In this document: positions 27,083 through 36,275 of the stretch, piece by piece
How positions within the stretch are numbered: the first letter of the stretch is position 1
Layout: each line of letters begins with the position of its first letter
DNA from: Robiginitomaculum antarcticum DSM 21748
GTDB lineage: Bacteria > Pseudomonadota > Alphaproteobacteria > Caulobacterales > Maricaulaceae
Assembly: GCF_000365025.1 (NCBI RefSeq)
Contig: NZ_KB823012.1
Coordinates: forward strand, 62,001 to 126,000
Reading direction: 5' to 3'
Length of the DNA stretch: 64,000 nucleotides
Notes under the pieces: model-generated
What the model saw: only the letters and a program-made list of their open reading frames with translations
Database searches by the model: none
What the model was told of the DNA's origin: nothing
Made by a program: the position numbers and the translations under genes

Positions 27083-28087
27083 TTAATCCTTGCGGAAACG
27101 AAGCGTCATCCGGTCAGACTCGCCAACCGCGATCATCTTAGCGCGCATCTCAATTTTTTGTGCGGCCATTTCAGGCGTATCCGTTTCGGCAGGATTTGTG
27201 GTGCCGAATGTGGGCGGAAGACGCCAGACAATATCGTCTTCTGTCGGGCGGTCATTAGAATTGGCGTTCATCTCGCTGCGTGCCACGAGAGTAAATCCGG
27301 CATCTTTAAAAGTTTTAATGACGAAGCTTTCTTTGAGGTAGCCATTATTGCCATTAGCCCATTCATCCGATGCGCTCTCAGGCGCGCGGTGCTGCACGAC
27401 GCCGACAATCCCGCCGGGTTTCAGCATGGCATAAGACTGCGCCGCGGCATTGCTCAGATATTGGCCCTGCTCTTCGAACCGCGCCATATTGTGCAGGGCG
27501 CGAATAAACAAAACCGCATCGACAGTGCCCAAGCGCGATTGTGGGACCGTAGAAAATGTGGCGGCAGAGACGGCAGCGCCATTGGCACCGCGCCAAGGCT
27601 GTGCGTCGTCTGTCCAGGTTTTCGCCCAAGTTTTTTTGGCTTTCATAGCTTCTTCGGTCATGAAGCCGAAATTGGACCACATATCATAATCATAATCCAG
27701 ACCGATAACTTCGCCGTCCGGCCCCAGATAATTGAGCAGGATTTTGGTATACCACCCGCCGCCGGGCAGAGCTTCGGCGACAGTCATGCCGGGCTCTATG
27801 CCGAAAAAGGCCAGTGTATTGCCCGGATGGCGGGCCTGATAACGTGTCTTAACATTTTCGTCCTGGGCGGAGAGAGCCGCGAGGAGTTCCGGCCGCACCT
27901 CTACTGACCCGGCGGTCACGGTCGGCACTTGCGGCTGGTCGCCTAAATCAAATTCGGGCGCGGGCTCAGCCGTCTCAGCTTCGGGCGCTTCAACCTGCGT
28001 CTCAACAGGTTTCGCCTCGTCAGTCTTGGGCCCGCACGCGCTAAGCAATGCGGCTAAGCTTAATGTCAGTAATAATTTCGATGTCAT
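27083..28087 (-). CDS. exported methyltransferase-like lipoprotein
   Basis: A 334-residue protein with a lipoprotein signal (lipobox LLSAC, cysteine near residue 18) followed by a low-complexity Glu/Pro/Ala linker and a class I methyltransferase-like domain. The domain shows FFGIEPGMTVAEALPGGGWYTKILLNYLGP (motif I region, in two parts of the loop), VIGLDYDYD and GIVGVVQHRAPES. It belongs to the predicted secreted methyltransferase group (COG4798-like). S-adenosylmethionine is not normally available in the periplasm, so the activity is doubtful. Downstream of the NDUFA9-like gene by 10 bases and probably cotranscribed. Confidence 0.75.
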   Translation of the reverse strand: MTSKLLLTLSLAALLSACGPKTDEAKPVETQVEAPEAETAEPAPEFDLGDQPQVPTVTAGSVEVRPELLAALSAQDENVKTRYQARHPGNTLAFFGIEPGMTVAEALPGGGWYTKILLNYLGPDGEVIGLDYDYDMWSNFGFMTEEAMKAKKTWAKTWTDDAQPWRGANGAAVSAATFSTVPQSRLGTVDAVLFIRALHNMARFEEQGQYLSNAAAQSYAMLKPGGIVGVVQHRAPESASDEWANGNNGYLKESFVIKTFKDAGFTLVARSEMNANSNDRPTEDDIVWRLPPTFGTTNPAETDTPEMAAQKIEMRAKMIAVGESDRMTLRFRKD

Positions 28088-28097
28088 AATATGTCCC

Positions 28098-29078
28098 CTA
28101 ATTTTCTTTTATGTCTTCGAGCCTTTCATGGAACTGGCCGTATTTACGGTAGCGTTCCAGATAGGTCGGCACGATGGCCTCCAGCGCTTCGGGCTGGATG
28201 CCCAGCGCGTCAAAGCCTTGGGCCTGCTCGCCGACAATATTGTCAGTCTTCAGATTGGTCACTTGGTCGCGTGTCAAAAACGGCGTGATCACAGGCAGCG
28301 CGCCGGACAGTTCTCCGGCAAAGCCCATCGCCATAGCGACCGGCCACGGCAGAGGCACTAAGATACGCTTTTTATCAATCACGTTCAAGACATAAGCCAG
28401 CAGCTCTTTAAACGTATAGGTCCCCGGCCCGCCCAGCTCATAAGTCTGCCCGGCAGAACCGGCGGTAATAATCCGCGTGACCGCTTTGGCGACATCTTCG
28501 GCATAGACGGGCTGGAACAGCGTCCTGCCGCCGCCGATCAGCGGCAGCGCCGGAGACATTTGCGCCATTTTGGCAAATTTATTAAAAAACTCGTCTTCCG
28601 GGCCGAAAATGATGGAGGGGCGAAGAATGGCTGCGCCGGGCAGGGCGCCGCGCACCGCCGCCTCGCCCAGAGCTTTGGTGCGGGCATAGTCGCTGCCGCT
28701 GTCCTCATCTGCGCCAATAGCGGAGATGTGCACGGCGTTGGTAATGCCGGCGGCTTTGGCGGCCTCGGCGATGCTGCGCGCGCCCTGGACATGCAGGGAT
28801 TTGAAATTCTGCGCGCCGGATTCAAATAGCAGCCCGACGCAGTTCACCACCGCGTCCGCGCCGTCTACGGCCTGTTCAATCGAGGCTTTAAACCGCAAAT
28901 TGGCCTGCATAAGCTGGATTTGACCGACACGGCCCATGACTTTAAGGTCGGGCGCGGTGTGGGGGCGGCGCAGCGCCACCCGCACGCGATACCCGCGCGC
29001 TGCCAGAGCGCGCACAATGTAGCGCCCGACAAATCCCGATCCGCCAAAGACGGTGACCAAACGTGTTTCTATTGCCAT
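28098..29078 (-). CDS. NDUFA9-like NAD(P)-binding protein (complex I associated)
   Basis: A 326-residue atypical short-chain dehydrogenase. TVFGGSGFVGRYIVRALAARG is the Rossmann loop, followed by VNCVGLLFESGAQNF and ILRPSIIFGPEDEFFNKF, the pattern of the alphaproteobacterial/mitochondrial NDUFA9 family, an accessory subunit of NADH:quinone oxidoreductase. Some relatives act on quinone or lipid substrates instead. The 46 codons before the ATG at 29078 do not resemble the family and were dropped. Confidence 0.85.
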   Translation of the reverse strand: MAIETRLVTVFGGSGFVGRYIVRALAARGYRVRVALRRPHTAPDLKVMGRVGQIQLMQANLRFKASIEQAVDGADAVVNCVGLLFESGAQNFKSLHVQGARSIAEAAKAAGITNAVHISAIGADEDSGSDYARTKALGEAAVRGALPGAAILRPSIIFGPEDEFFNKFAKMAQMSPALPLIGGGRTLFQPVYAEDVAKAVTRIITAGSAGQTYELGGPGTYTFKELLAYVLNVIDKKRILVPLPWPVAMAMGFAGELSGALPVITPFLTRDQVTNLKTDNIVGEQAQGFDALGIQPEALEAIVPTYLERYRKYGQFHERLEDIKEN

Positions 29079-29278
29079 TTTAATGCCTCTTAACCGCGCG
29101 CGCGTCGCGCCGGAATCTCTCTGCGCCATAGCTCTAATCCCGGCCTCTGACAAGATGGCAGGCGGGCGCAGCCCCGTCTTGTTTTTGCCAGATTTCTTCG
29201 GTTTACCCCGCCGCAATAACGCGTTGACGCGCCGCGGGCCTTTGGCTAAACGGCGCGCCTACTGCTCACCTGATATGT

Positions 29279-29365
29279 GCCCTGGTGGCGGAATTGGTAG
29301 ACGCGCTAGCTTCAGGTGCTAGTTTCCGAATGGAAGTGGAAGTTCGAGTCTTCTCCAGGGCACCA
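29279..29365 (+). tRNA. tRNA-Leu, anticodon CAG
   Basis: A class II tRNA with a long variable arm. Acceptor arms GCCCTGG and CCAGGGC pair perfectly, followed by encoded ACCA. The D-arm holds GGTAGAC, the anticodon stem CTAGC/GCTAG encloses loop TTCAGGT (anticodon CAG, reading CUG), and the T-arm contains GTTCGAGTC. The 3' CACCA is also the first part of a 20-bp inverted repeat. Confidence 0.97.
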
Positions 29366-29403
29366 TATCTTAATCGCTCCGGGGGAGCGATTAAGATATG
29401 GTG
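29361..29403. repeat. 20-bp perfect inverted repeat at the tRNA-Leu 3' end
   Basis: Arms 29361-29380 and 29384-29403 are exact reverse complements around a 3-base GGG loop. The left arm starts with the terminal CACCA of the tRNA. It may act as a terminator/processing hairpin (there is no T-run) or be a scar of an element that used the tRNA end as its target. Confidence 0.85.
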
Positions 29404-29539
29404 TTCATCAATGGAGCGGTGTTTCGAAATATCCTCATGCAGATTTAAGACGCTAGCGTCCCCCAAACGCCATTCTGCGATGGCCCATTGGGTGACCACA
29501 TGCGCGCCGGGTTGGTCGGCGGCGGCGCGCCGCAAAAGA

Positions 29540-29572
29540 AAGAGGCGAGTCTCGGCGAAGCCGAGCCGGGAA
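29540..29572 (-). repeat. third copy of the ilv-spacer hairpin repeat
   Basis: Read on the minus strand: TTCCCGGCTCGG, CTTCGCC, then GAGACTCGCCTCTT. This is the same repeat found twice at 19273-19354, here with its own compensated stem, which shows a dispersed family. Confidence 0.7.
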
Positions 29573-29583
29573 ATAATATAGTA

Positions 29584-29643
29584 TGCCCAAGCCTACACGC
29601 TCGCTGAACGCTCGCGCATGCGCCCTTTCGGGCGGCTTGGGCA
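29584..29643. repeat. 10-bp inverted repeat with inner hairpin
   Basis: TGCCCAAGCC at 29584-29593 and GGCTTGGGCA at 29634-29643 enclose a 40-base GC-rich loop that itself holds GCCC-TTTC-GGGC. It is a repeat-type element in the long gene-free stretch after the tRNA. Confidence 0.6.
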
Positions 29644-29965
29644 ATGCGGACTCATCCGCGAAGCCAGCCTCCTTGCCGGAGACCGTAAGTGTAAGTGTTT
29701 CGCAAAGAGATGACTTCGCGGCGATATCTCACGGCCGATACGCGGCTCTCGCTAAGGTCACACTCCGCAGCGCAGAATGCTCCCAAACCCGTTTGATGTG
29801 AGCCGTAACCTCACCTCGCCCGAATCCAATACCGATCTCTCATAAGTTCCGAACGTCGACACCCGGCCCGCCACAAGAGACAGTTTAAACATAGGGGAGA
29901 ATGAGAGGGCGGGGATTAGGTTTTATATATCCACGGTTTGAAACTTCGGAGCCCCACCCACCATA

Positions 29966-30114
29966 CCCGCTCATCCCTGCGTAGGCAGGGACCTTTTGCG
30001 ATAGCTGTCAACTAAAATCTGTAAACCTAACTAACTGTTTTATAATAAATTATTGTCAACAACAGCATCTAATGCATCACAGAATAGATCCCTGCCTACG
30101 CAGGGATGAGCGGG
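29966..30114. repeat. MITE-like element with 26-bp perfect terminal inverted repeats
   Basis: Arms 29966-29991 and 30089-30114 are identical in inverted orientation. Each contains its own small palindrome CCCTGC-GTAG-GCAGGG and borders CCCGCTCAT/ATGAGCGGG. The 97-base centre is AT-rich and non-coding. Size and ends suggest a non-autonomous mobile element or a paired bacterial interspersed repeat. The rest of 29404-30298 holds no gene that I can support. Confidence 0.65.
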
Positions 30115-30325
30115 GTGGGAATTTTGTGTGGAAGGAGTATTCATCCCCACTCCAAAACAGGGATAGCTGTCCCGCCAAGCCCCGAATTATCCCCGCGCAG
30201 GGATTGCCGCGCGGTGCGGTTATGGATAGCTATGGGTAAGGCGTGAGGGGATGATACAGAAAGGATCACTTGCGTTAAGTCCTCTCAGAACTTAAGATTT
30301 GCTTGTAAAAAAGGAGAATTTGTCA

Positions 30326-31348
30326 GTGGACACAAATATACTGATTTGCGGAGAGTCCGCGAAGGCTCTCAAACAACTTGCTGACAGTTCGGTTGATTTG
30401 GTGGTGACTTCCCCTCCATATTGGACGGCCGTTGAATATGATGTTGAGTCGGCAGAAAGCTCTGGTACGTATGAAAATTATTTAGATAGTCTATGTGATG
30501 TCTGGTCAGAATGTGTTCGTGTGCTTCGTCCCAATGGGAAACTAGTTATTAATTCTCCGATTATGCCTATTCCGAAATCAATCATATCGGATCAACACAC
30601 TCGTCATTTAAAAAATATCAATAATGATATTGAACGCACTATTCTCGAAAATACTCCTGCAGAAAGATACAGTACTTATATATGGCAAAAGCAAACTTCT
30701 AAATTGATGTTCGGTAGTTACCCGTACCCTGGAAATATTTTAGAAGCGAATACAGTTGAATTTATAAATGTGTTTGTGAAACCTGGAAAACCACCAGTAT
30801 TTGAACATGACATAAAAGAAGCGAACAAGTTAACGCAATCAGAGTGGGTAGACCTGTCTCAACAGGTTTGGTTCATGTACCCAGAAGATATATTTAGAAC
30901 TAATGATCACCCCGCTCCTTTTCCTATGAAGCTACCTTCCCGATTTATAAAGATGTATACTATGGGAAAAGCATCGAATTTTGAAGGCGAAGTAATTTTG
31001 GACCCTTTTTGTGGGACTGGAACAACATGCGTTGCTGCAAAAATGCTAGGCCGACGATTTATTGGTATAGATATTTCCGAAAATTATTTGAAGCTAGCAG
31101 CCGAAAGACTCAATGATGTTAGAGATGATGAAGAAATGAATGTTTTTGTTGGTAGGGCAAAATACCCTAGCAAAGCAGAGCTTTCATTAATGCTGGCGGA
31201 AGATAATCAGCAAGAAAACAAAAAGAGTGTACAAAACAAAGAGTATGGTCATCATAAGCGTCGATATGGGAGAAAAGCAGATTCGGCAAATTCTCAACTA
31301 AACTTTTCATTAATGAGTGATGAAGAAATCATTAAACATGTGGGCTAA
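30326..31348 (+). CDS. DNA methyltransferase, beta class (probable N4-cytosine)
   Basis: A 340-residue modification enzyme. The catalytic motif SPPYW is at residues 29-33 and the SAM-binding DPFCGTGTT lies near residue 235; catalytic-before-SAM order defines the beta class. SPPY rather than DPPY favours N4-cytosine methylation. The GTG at 30326 is chosen because GGAG stands 9 bases before it; a TTG at 30320 is too close to that site and a TTG at 30299 has none. About 35-38% GC, far below the surrounding genes. The nuclease gene follows after 2 bases, so this is a type II restriction-modification pair. Confidence 0.88.
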   Translation: MDTNILICGESAKALKQLADSSVDLVVTSPPYWTAVEYDVESAESSGTYENYLDSLCDVWSECVRVLRPNGKLVINSPIMPIPKSIISDQHTRHLKNINNDIERTILENTPAERYSTYIWQKQTSKLMFGSYPYPGNILEANTVEFINVFVKPGKPPVFEHDIKEANKLTQSEWVDLSQQVWFMYPEDIFRTNDHPAPFPMKLPSRFIKMYTMGKASNFEGEVILDPFCGTGTTCVAAKMLGRRFIGIDISENYLKLAAERLNDVRDDEEMNVFVGRAKYPSKAELSLMLAEDNQQENKKSVQNKEYGHHKRRYGRKADSANSQLNFSLMSDEEIIKHVG

Positions 31349-31350
31349 AT

Positions 31351-32736
31351 ATGTCTAACCTCAAACACTTGCAAAAAAGAATCACGGAGTCTGCAAAAGA
31401 TCCCACTTTCATTTATGTGCCAAAAGGTAAGACTATAAACCCAGAGAATTTTAATGTAATATCTCAACAACTTCGTATATTAGATGAATTTTGGAAAACA
31501 CCGTGGGACTTAGCTCAAGAGCTGTTTGTTGACAGGCTAATTGAAGAGAAGCTGATCGATCCATACAAAGATAATAGTGAAAGTTTTTCTGCCGTTGCGC
31601 GTATGCAAATTCCGGTTTGGAAGCTGTTAGGATTTGCTTGGGTAAATAAAGAAAATATACCTGAAGTCACTCCAGTAGGACGCGCTTTTTTTAAAGCAAG
31701 TTTGAAAAAGCAAAAAGAAATCGTAAAAGTTCAAACTTTAAGATATCAAGACGGAAATCCATCTCTGGACAGAAAGTTTCACAGCAACCGTGGATTTCCA
31801 GTAAATGAAATTTTAAAGCTTTTAGTCTTAGCAGACTGGAAACTCTCGAGAGAGGAATTTATATACTTTGGAAGCAAAGTATCCTCTCATAACGATATAT
31901 ATCAAACATTTTATGATTTATCTCTTTGGAGAGAGTTGACTAAAGAAGACAAAGATTTCCTTTCTAAAGTTGCAGAAAATGCTGTCAGCGATAAAGGAAG
32001 GAATATATTTGCAACAATCGAAAACGTATATTCTTATATTATATGGTTTTTGACGGCCTCTGAATTAATTAGTCGAGATGAAAGTGGTATATGCGTGATG
32101 CCAAAAAACCAAAAGAAAGTCATAGATTTACTTACTCGATATAGGTCAGCGGTTCAAATAGATTATGCCTCTGAAGGTGATTGGTTGGCACAATACGGCA
32201 CAATAATTCCTAAAAGTAGAAAAAATGAACCTTGGTCAATAATCGAAGATGCCCAAGATTATTATGAAAATATTGGTTCGGTAGATAAAGCAACTGATGC
32301 TTATGCTAAGTCAAAAAATGTGTCGGTTAATGAATTGCAAGATTACCGCTCTATGATTGTCCAAGAGCAGGTAATTGAAGATATTTTAGAATACAATGTT
32401 AATTCCTTGAGAAGCGATTTGTCATTAGTACGCAGGCAATATAGCACTGGAGTTGGTCCAATTGACTTATTGTGCCGTGACAAAGATTTAAATTTTGTAG
32501 TGGTAGAACTGAAAAAGGGTCGAGCTTCGGACAAAGTTCTGGGCCAAGTCTTGAGATACATGGGATGGGTTAAAGATAGATTAGCAGTAAAAGAAGACGT
32601 TAAAGTATTCGGTATTATAGTTGGAAAAGATTTCGATAGCAAAAACACGGCGGCATTAAGCGCGACAGAAGGAATCACAACTTTCTGTTATGATGTTAAA
32701 GCTAGTTTTTCTAGTTTTGACCAAACTTTGCATTAA
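31351..32736 (+). CDS. restriction endonuclease-like protein with NucS-type nuclease domain
   Basis: A 461-residue protein whose last ~100 residues carry a PD-(D/E)XK nuclease motif, GPIDLLCRDKDLNFVVVELKKG, followed by GQVLRYMGWVKD. This pattern closely resembles the C-terminal domain of NucS/EndoMS and DUF91 proteins. The N-terminal ~340 residues are unfamiliar; they probably give sequence recognition. Being 2 bases behind the methyltransferase gene and of the same low GC, it is almost certainly the cognate restriction enzyme. Recognition site unknown. Confidence 0.75.
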   Translation: MSNLKHLQKRITESAKDPTFIYVPKGKTINPENFNVISQQLRILDEFWKTPWDLAQELFVDRLIEEKLIDPYKDNSESFSAVARMQIPVWKLLGFAWVNKENIPEVTPVGRAFFKASLKKQKEIVKVQTLRYQDGNPSLDRKFHSNRGFPVNEILKLLVLADWKLSREEFIYFGSKVSSHNDIYQTFYDLSLWRELTKEDKDFLSKVAENAVSDKGRNIFATIENVYSYIIWFLTASELISRDESGICVMPKNQKKVIDLLTRYRSAVQIDYASEGDWLAQYGTIIPKSRKNEPWSIIEDAQDYYENIGSVDKATDAYAKSKNVSVNELQDYRSMIVQEQVIEDILEYNVNSLRSDLSLVRRQYSTGVGPIDLLCRDKDLNFVVVELKKGRASDKVLGQVLRYMGWVKDRLAVKEDVKVFGIIVGKDFDSKNTAALSATEGITTFCYDVKASFSSFDQTLH

Positions 32737-32741
32737 ACACC

Positions 32742-33008
32742 GTGAATTCCGAACTCTTTCCCGAATATGCCCCTGCCGAGCAGGAAGAGCTTGGGCTTGA
32801 TCCGGCTAATTTCTTGTGGGTACGTAAGCGGTTGGATGAGTGGATGGCGCGGGCGGCGCGCTCTGATATGAATCCGTGGAATCCGGTTCAGGCCCGCGAT
32901 ATCCGTAATAATTTTCGTGAACTGTCCGAATTGCTTCCAGCGGATGAAGGCCGTGACCGTCTGGCCGCCTTTCTGGTTGAAATGGATCGGCTCGCTTTGG
33001 CCGGCTGA
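32742..33008 (+). CDS. small hypothetical protein
   Basis: An 88-residue acidic protein beginning with GTG, 5 bases after the nuclease gene. Composition jumps back to the host level here, so the island ends at about 32740. Sequence such as LGLDPANFLWVRKRLDEWMARAARS and RNNFRELSELLPADEGRD looks like a real helical protein, but I recognise no family. No clear ribosome-binding site is visible, and it may have lost its original upstream region to the insertion. Confidence 0.5.
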   Translation: MNSELFPEYAPAEQEELGLDPANFLWVRKRLDEWMARAARSDMNPWNPVQARDIRNNFRELSELLPADEGRDRLAAFLVEMDRLALAG

Positions 33009-33055
33009 ACTTGCGATTTTACGCGCTTGATCTGACCCCGCCCTCAAACTTAATC

Positions 33056-34723
33056 CTACAAAATCCCCGGCAGGTTCAAGCCTTTTTCCCGCGCGCAGTC
33101 CAGGGCGATGTCATAGCCGGCATCGGCGTGGCGCATGACGCCTGTGGCCGGGTCATTCCACAGCACGCGGGCGAGCCTGCGCGCGGCGTCATCTGTGCCG
33201 TCGGCGAGGGCGACCATGCCGGAATGCTGTGAAAACCCCATGCCGACCCCGCCGCCATGATGCAGGCTGACCCATGTTGCGCCCGACGCGGTGCTGAGCA
33301 GGGCGTTGAGCAGCGGCCAGTCGGAGACCGCGTCAGAGCCGTCTTTCATGGCTTCGGTCTCGCGGTTCGGGCTGGCGACAGAGCCGCTATCGAGGTGATC
33401 GCGGCCAATGACGATGGGCGCGGACAGCTCGCCGGATTTGACCATGTCGTTAAAGGCGAGGCCGAGGCGGTGACGGTCGCCCAGCCCGACCCAGCAGATG
33501 CGCGCGGGAAGGCCTTGAAAATCAATGCGCTCGCGCGCCATATCCAGCCAGTTATGAAGATGGCCGTCATCGGGCAAAAGTTCTTTGACTTTGGCGTCGG
33601 TTTTATAAATATCTTCGGGATCACCGGACAGCGCGACCCAGCGAAACGGCCCTATGCCGCGGCAAAACATCGGGCGGATATAGGCGGGGACGAAGCCCGG
33701 AAAATCAAAGGCGTTTTTCAGGCCTTCATCATAGGCGACCTGCCGGATATTATTGCCGTAATCAAATGTCGGCACGCCTAATTTTGCAAAGTCGAGCATG
33801 GCCTGCACTTGTATTTTCATGGACGCACGCGCGGGTTTATCTACCGCCTTCGGGTCGCTGGCGCGCATGTCTTTCCACTGCGCCAGGCTCCAGCCTATCG
33901 GAAGATAGCCATTGATCGGATCATGGGCCGAGGTCTGGTCAGTGACCATATCCGGACGGACGCCGCGCCGCACAAGTTCGGGGAAAATATCGCCCGCATT
34001 GCCGAGCAGGCCGACGGATTTGGCCTCGCCTGCTGCCGTCCATTTTTCAATCAGCGCGAGGGCCTCGTCCAGCGTATCGGCGCGCTCATCAACATAGCGC
34101 GTGCGCAGGCGAAAATCGATGCTTTCGGGATTACATTCCACGGCGAGGCAGCACGCTCCGGCCATAACTGCGGCCAGGGGCTGCGCGCCGCCCATGCCGC
34201 CCAGCCCGCCGGTCAGGATCCATTTCCCGGTCAGATCGCCGCCATAATGGGTGCGCCCCGCTTCGACAAAAGTCTCATATGTGCCCTGAACGATGCCTTG
34301 CGTGCCGATGTAAATCCACGATCCGGCGGTCATCTGGCCATACATCATCAAGCCCTTTTTATCGAGCGCGTTGAAATGCTCCCAATTGGCCCAATGCGGC
34401 ACGAGATTGGAATTGGCGATCAGGACGCGCGGCGCATTTTCGTGGGTTTGGAACACGCCGACAGGCTTGCCGCTTTGAACGAGCAGGGTCTGGTCGTCTT
34501 CAAGCGCTTTCAGCGCGGCGCAGATCAGATCAAAATCTTTCCAGGTCCGCGCGGCTTTTCCGATGCCGCCATAAACAACAAGCTCGTCGGGGTTTTCCGC
34601 CACATCGCGGTCCAGATTATTATGCAGCATGCGGTAAGGCGCTTCTGCCGCCCAGCTTTTACAGTTCAGCGTCGTGCCTGTCGGGCTTTTCACATCACGG
34701 GCATTTCCAAGGTGTGTCGTCAT
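33056..34723 (-). CDS. hutU: urocanate hydratase
   Basis: Second step of histidine degradation, urocanate to imidazolonepropionate, with tightly bound NAD. The 555-residue length is standard. [22 protein letters not shown] is the NAD-binding region, [19 protein letters not shown] and [19 protein letters not shown] are highly conserved, and [17 protein letters not shown] lies near the end. It is the last gene of the hutI-hutH-hutU operon. Confidence 0.97.
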   Translation of the reverse strand: MTTHLGNARDVKSPTGTTLNCKSWAAEAPYRMLHNNLDRDVAENPDELVVYGGIGKAARTWKDFDLICAALKALEDDQTLLVQSGKPVGVFQTHENAPRVLIANSNLVPHWANWEHFNALDKKGLMMYGQMTAGSWIYIGTQGIVQGTYETFVEAGRTHYGGDLTGKWILTGGLGGMGGAQPLAAVMAGACCLAVECNPESIDFRLRTRYVDERADTLDEALALIEKWTAAGEAKSVGLLGNAGDIFPELVRRGVRPDMVTDQTSAHDPINGYLPIGWSLAQWKDMRASDPKAVDKPARASMKIQVQAMLDFAKLGVPTFDYGNNIRQVAYDEGLKNAFDFPGFVPAYIRPMFCRGIGPFRWVALSGDPEDIYKTDAKVKELLPDDGHLHNWLDMARERIDFQGLPARICWVGLGDRHRLGLAFNDMVKSGELSAPIVIGRDHLDSGSVASPNRETEAMKDGSDAVSDWPLLNALLSTASGATWVSLHHGGGVGMGFSQHSGMVALADGTDDAARRLARVLWNDPATGVMRHADAGYDIALDCAREKGLNLPGIL

Positions 34724-34739
34724 TACGCTCTCCGGTATT

Positions 34740-36275
34740 CTAGCTGTCTAATGTGATGGCAGTAATGCCGGGCAGGTCGCACAGCGCGCCGTGGCGGGCC
34801 ACAAAATCGGCGAGGTTTTCAATATCCGCGGACACCATGCGGTCCTCCGTCAGAGCGGGGCAATGCGCGCGTATATCAGAGATCACCGCGCGCAGAGGGG
34901 CGCTGGTGCGTAGCGGCGCGCGCAGCTCTATGCCCTGCGCCCCCGCCATGGCTTCAATGCCGATTATGCCCGCCAGATTTTCATTCATTTCTAAGAGCCG
35001 TCTTGCGCCGTGACAGGCCATAGAGACATGGTCTTCCTGGTTGGCGGATGTCGGCGTGCTGTCCACGCTGCGCGGATTGGACAGGGCTTTGTTTTCGCTC
35101 ATCAGCGCGGCGGAGGTAACTTCCGCAATCATCAGCCCGGATTTGAGACCCGGCTGCGGCGTCAGGAATGCGGGCAGACCGAAGCTGAGCGCGGGGTCAA
35201 CCAGAAGCGCGACGCGCCGCTGCGAAATACATCCGATTTCGGATATGGCAATGGCGGCATTATCGGCGGCGAGCGCCACAGGCTCGGCATGGAAATTGCC
35301 GCCCGAGACGATATTACCGTCTGACAACACAAGCGGGTTATCGGTGGCGGCATTGGCTTCGACTTTTAGCACCGTCCCGACATAGCGCAGCTGATCCAGA
35401 CAGGCGCCAATGACTTGCGGGGCGCAGCGCAAACAATAAGGGTCCTGCACGCGCTCATCGCCCTCGGCGTGGCTTTCGCGAATGACAGAGCCGTCCAGCA
35501 AGTTGCGAAGCCGCGCGGCGCTGTCAATCTGTCCGCGATGGCCGCGCAGCTGATGAATCTCATCATGAAACGGCGCGGATGATCCCATGGCCGCATCAAT
35601 GGACAGCGCGGTCGTGGTCAGTGAGGCCACGCCCAAACGCCATGCGCCGAACAGTCCGGCCAGCGCCAGCGCGGTCGAAACCTGCGTGCCATTGAGAAGC
35701 GCGAGGCCTTCCTTGGCTTGCAATTCCAGTGGCGTCAGGCCTGCCGATTGAAGCGCCTTGCCCGCGGCCATGCGCGCGCCTTTATAAAATACATCGCCCT
35801 CGCCAATCATGGCCGCCGACATATGCGCCAGCGGCGCCAGATCGCCGGACGCGCCGACCGAGCCTTTTTCGGGGATGACGGGAATGATATCCGCCGCCGC
35901 CATATTTTGAATATGCTCGATCACGTCGGGCCGCACGCCCGACGCGCCGCGTCCCAAAGACAGGCATTTTAGCGCCATAATTAGCCGCACAATATTGGCG
36001 GGTAAGGGCGCGCCAAATCCGGCCGCGTGGGAGCGCACAAGATTGCGCTGCAAGGCTTTTAGCTTGCTGGCATCGATCCGCACGGAGGCGAGTTTACCAA
36101 AGCCGGTATTGACGCCGTAAATCGCTTCGCCGCTCTCTATGCGCCGCGCCAGAATATCGGCCCCGCGATTGACGTCGTCAAAGGATGCTGCGCTCAGCGC
36201 GAAGCTGCCGCCGTCGCGGTACAGCGCCTTAAGCTGCGAAAGTCCGGTCTGCCCGGGGATCAAATTATGCGTCAT
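34740..36275 (-). CDS. hutH: histidine ammonia-lyase
   Basis: Converts histidine to urocanate. It carries [16 protein letters not shown], in which Ala-Ser-Gly cyclises to the MIO cofactor, and [15 protein letters not shown] near the N-terminus. The start ATG at 36275 overlaps the hutI stop (ATGA); the 17 codons further upstream lie in hutI. 511 residues, normal length. Confidence 0.97.
   Translation of the reverse strand: MTHNLIPGQTGLSQLKALYRDGGSFALSAASFDDVNRGADILARRIESGEAIYGVNTGFGKLASVRIDASKLKALQRNLVRSHAAGFGAPLPANIVRLIMALKCLSLGRGASGVRPDVIEHIQNMAAADIIPVIPEKGSVGASGDLAPLAHMSAAMIGEGDVFYKGARMAAGKALQSAGLTPLELQAKEGLALLNGTQVSTALALAGLFGAWRLGVASLTTTALSIDAAMGSSAPFHDEIHQLRGHRGQIDSAARLRNLLDGSVIRESHAEGDERVQDPYCLRCAPQVIGACLDQLRYVGTVLKVEANAATDNPLVLSDGNIVSGGNFHAEPVALAADNAAIAISEIGCISQRRVALLVDPALSFGLPAFLTPQPGLKSGLMIAEVTSAALMSENKALSNPRSVDSTPTSANQEDHVSMACHGARRLLEMNENLAGIIGIEAMAGAQGIELRAPLRTSAPLRAVISDIRAHCPALTEDRMVSADIENLADFVARHGALCDLPGITAITLDS

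Noticed and set aside
29954-30120. CRISPR array suspected from repeated CATCCCTGCGTAGGCAGGGA
   Set aside because: Only two copies, in opposite orientation and forming terminal inverted repeats; no regular spacers and no cas genes.
33809-34756. Long plus-strand frame of 315 codons opposite hutU
   Set aside because: Antisense shadow of a highly conserved gene in GC-rich DNA; no domain or ribosome-binding site.
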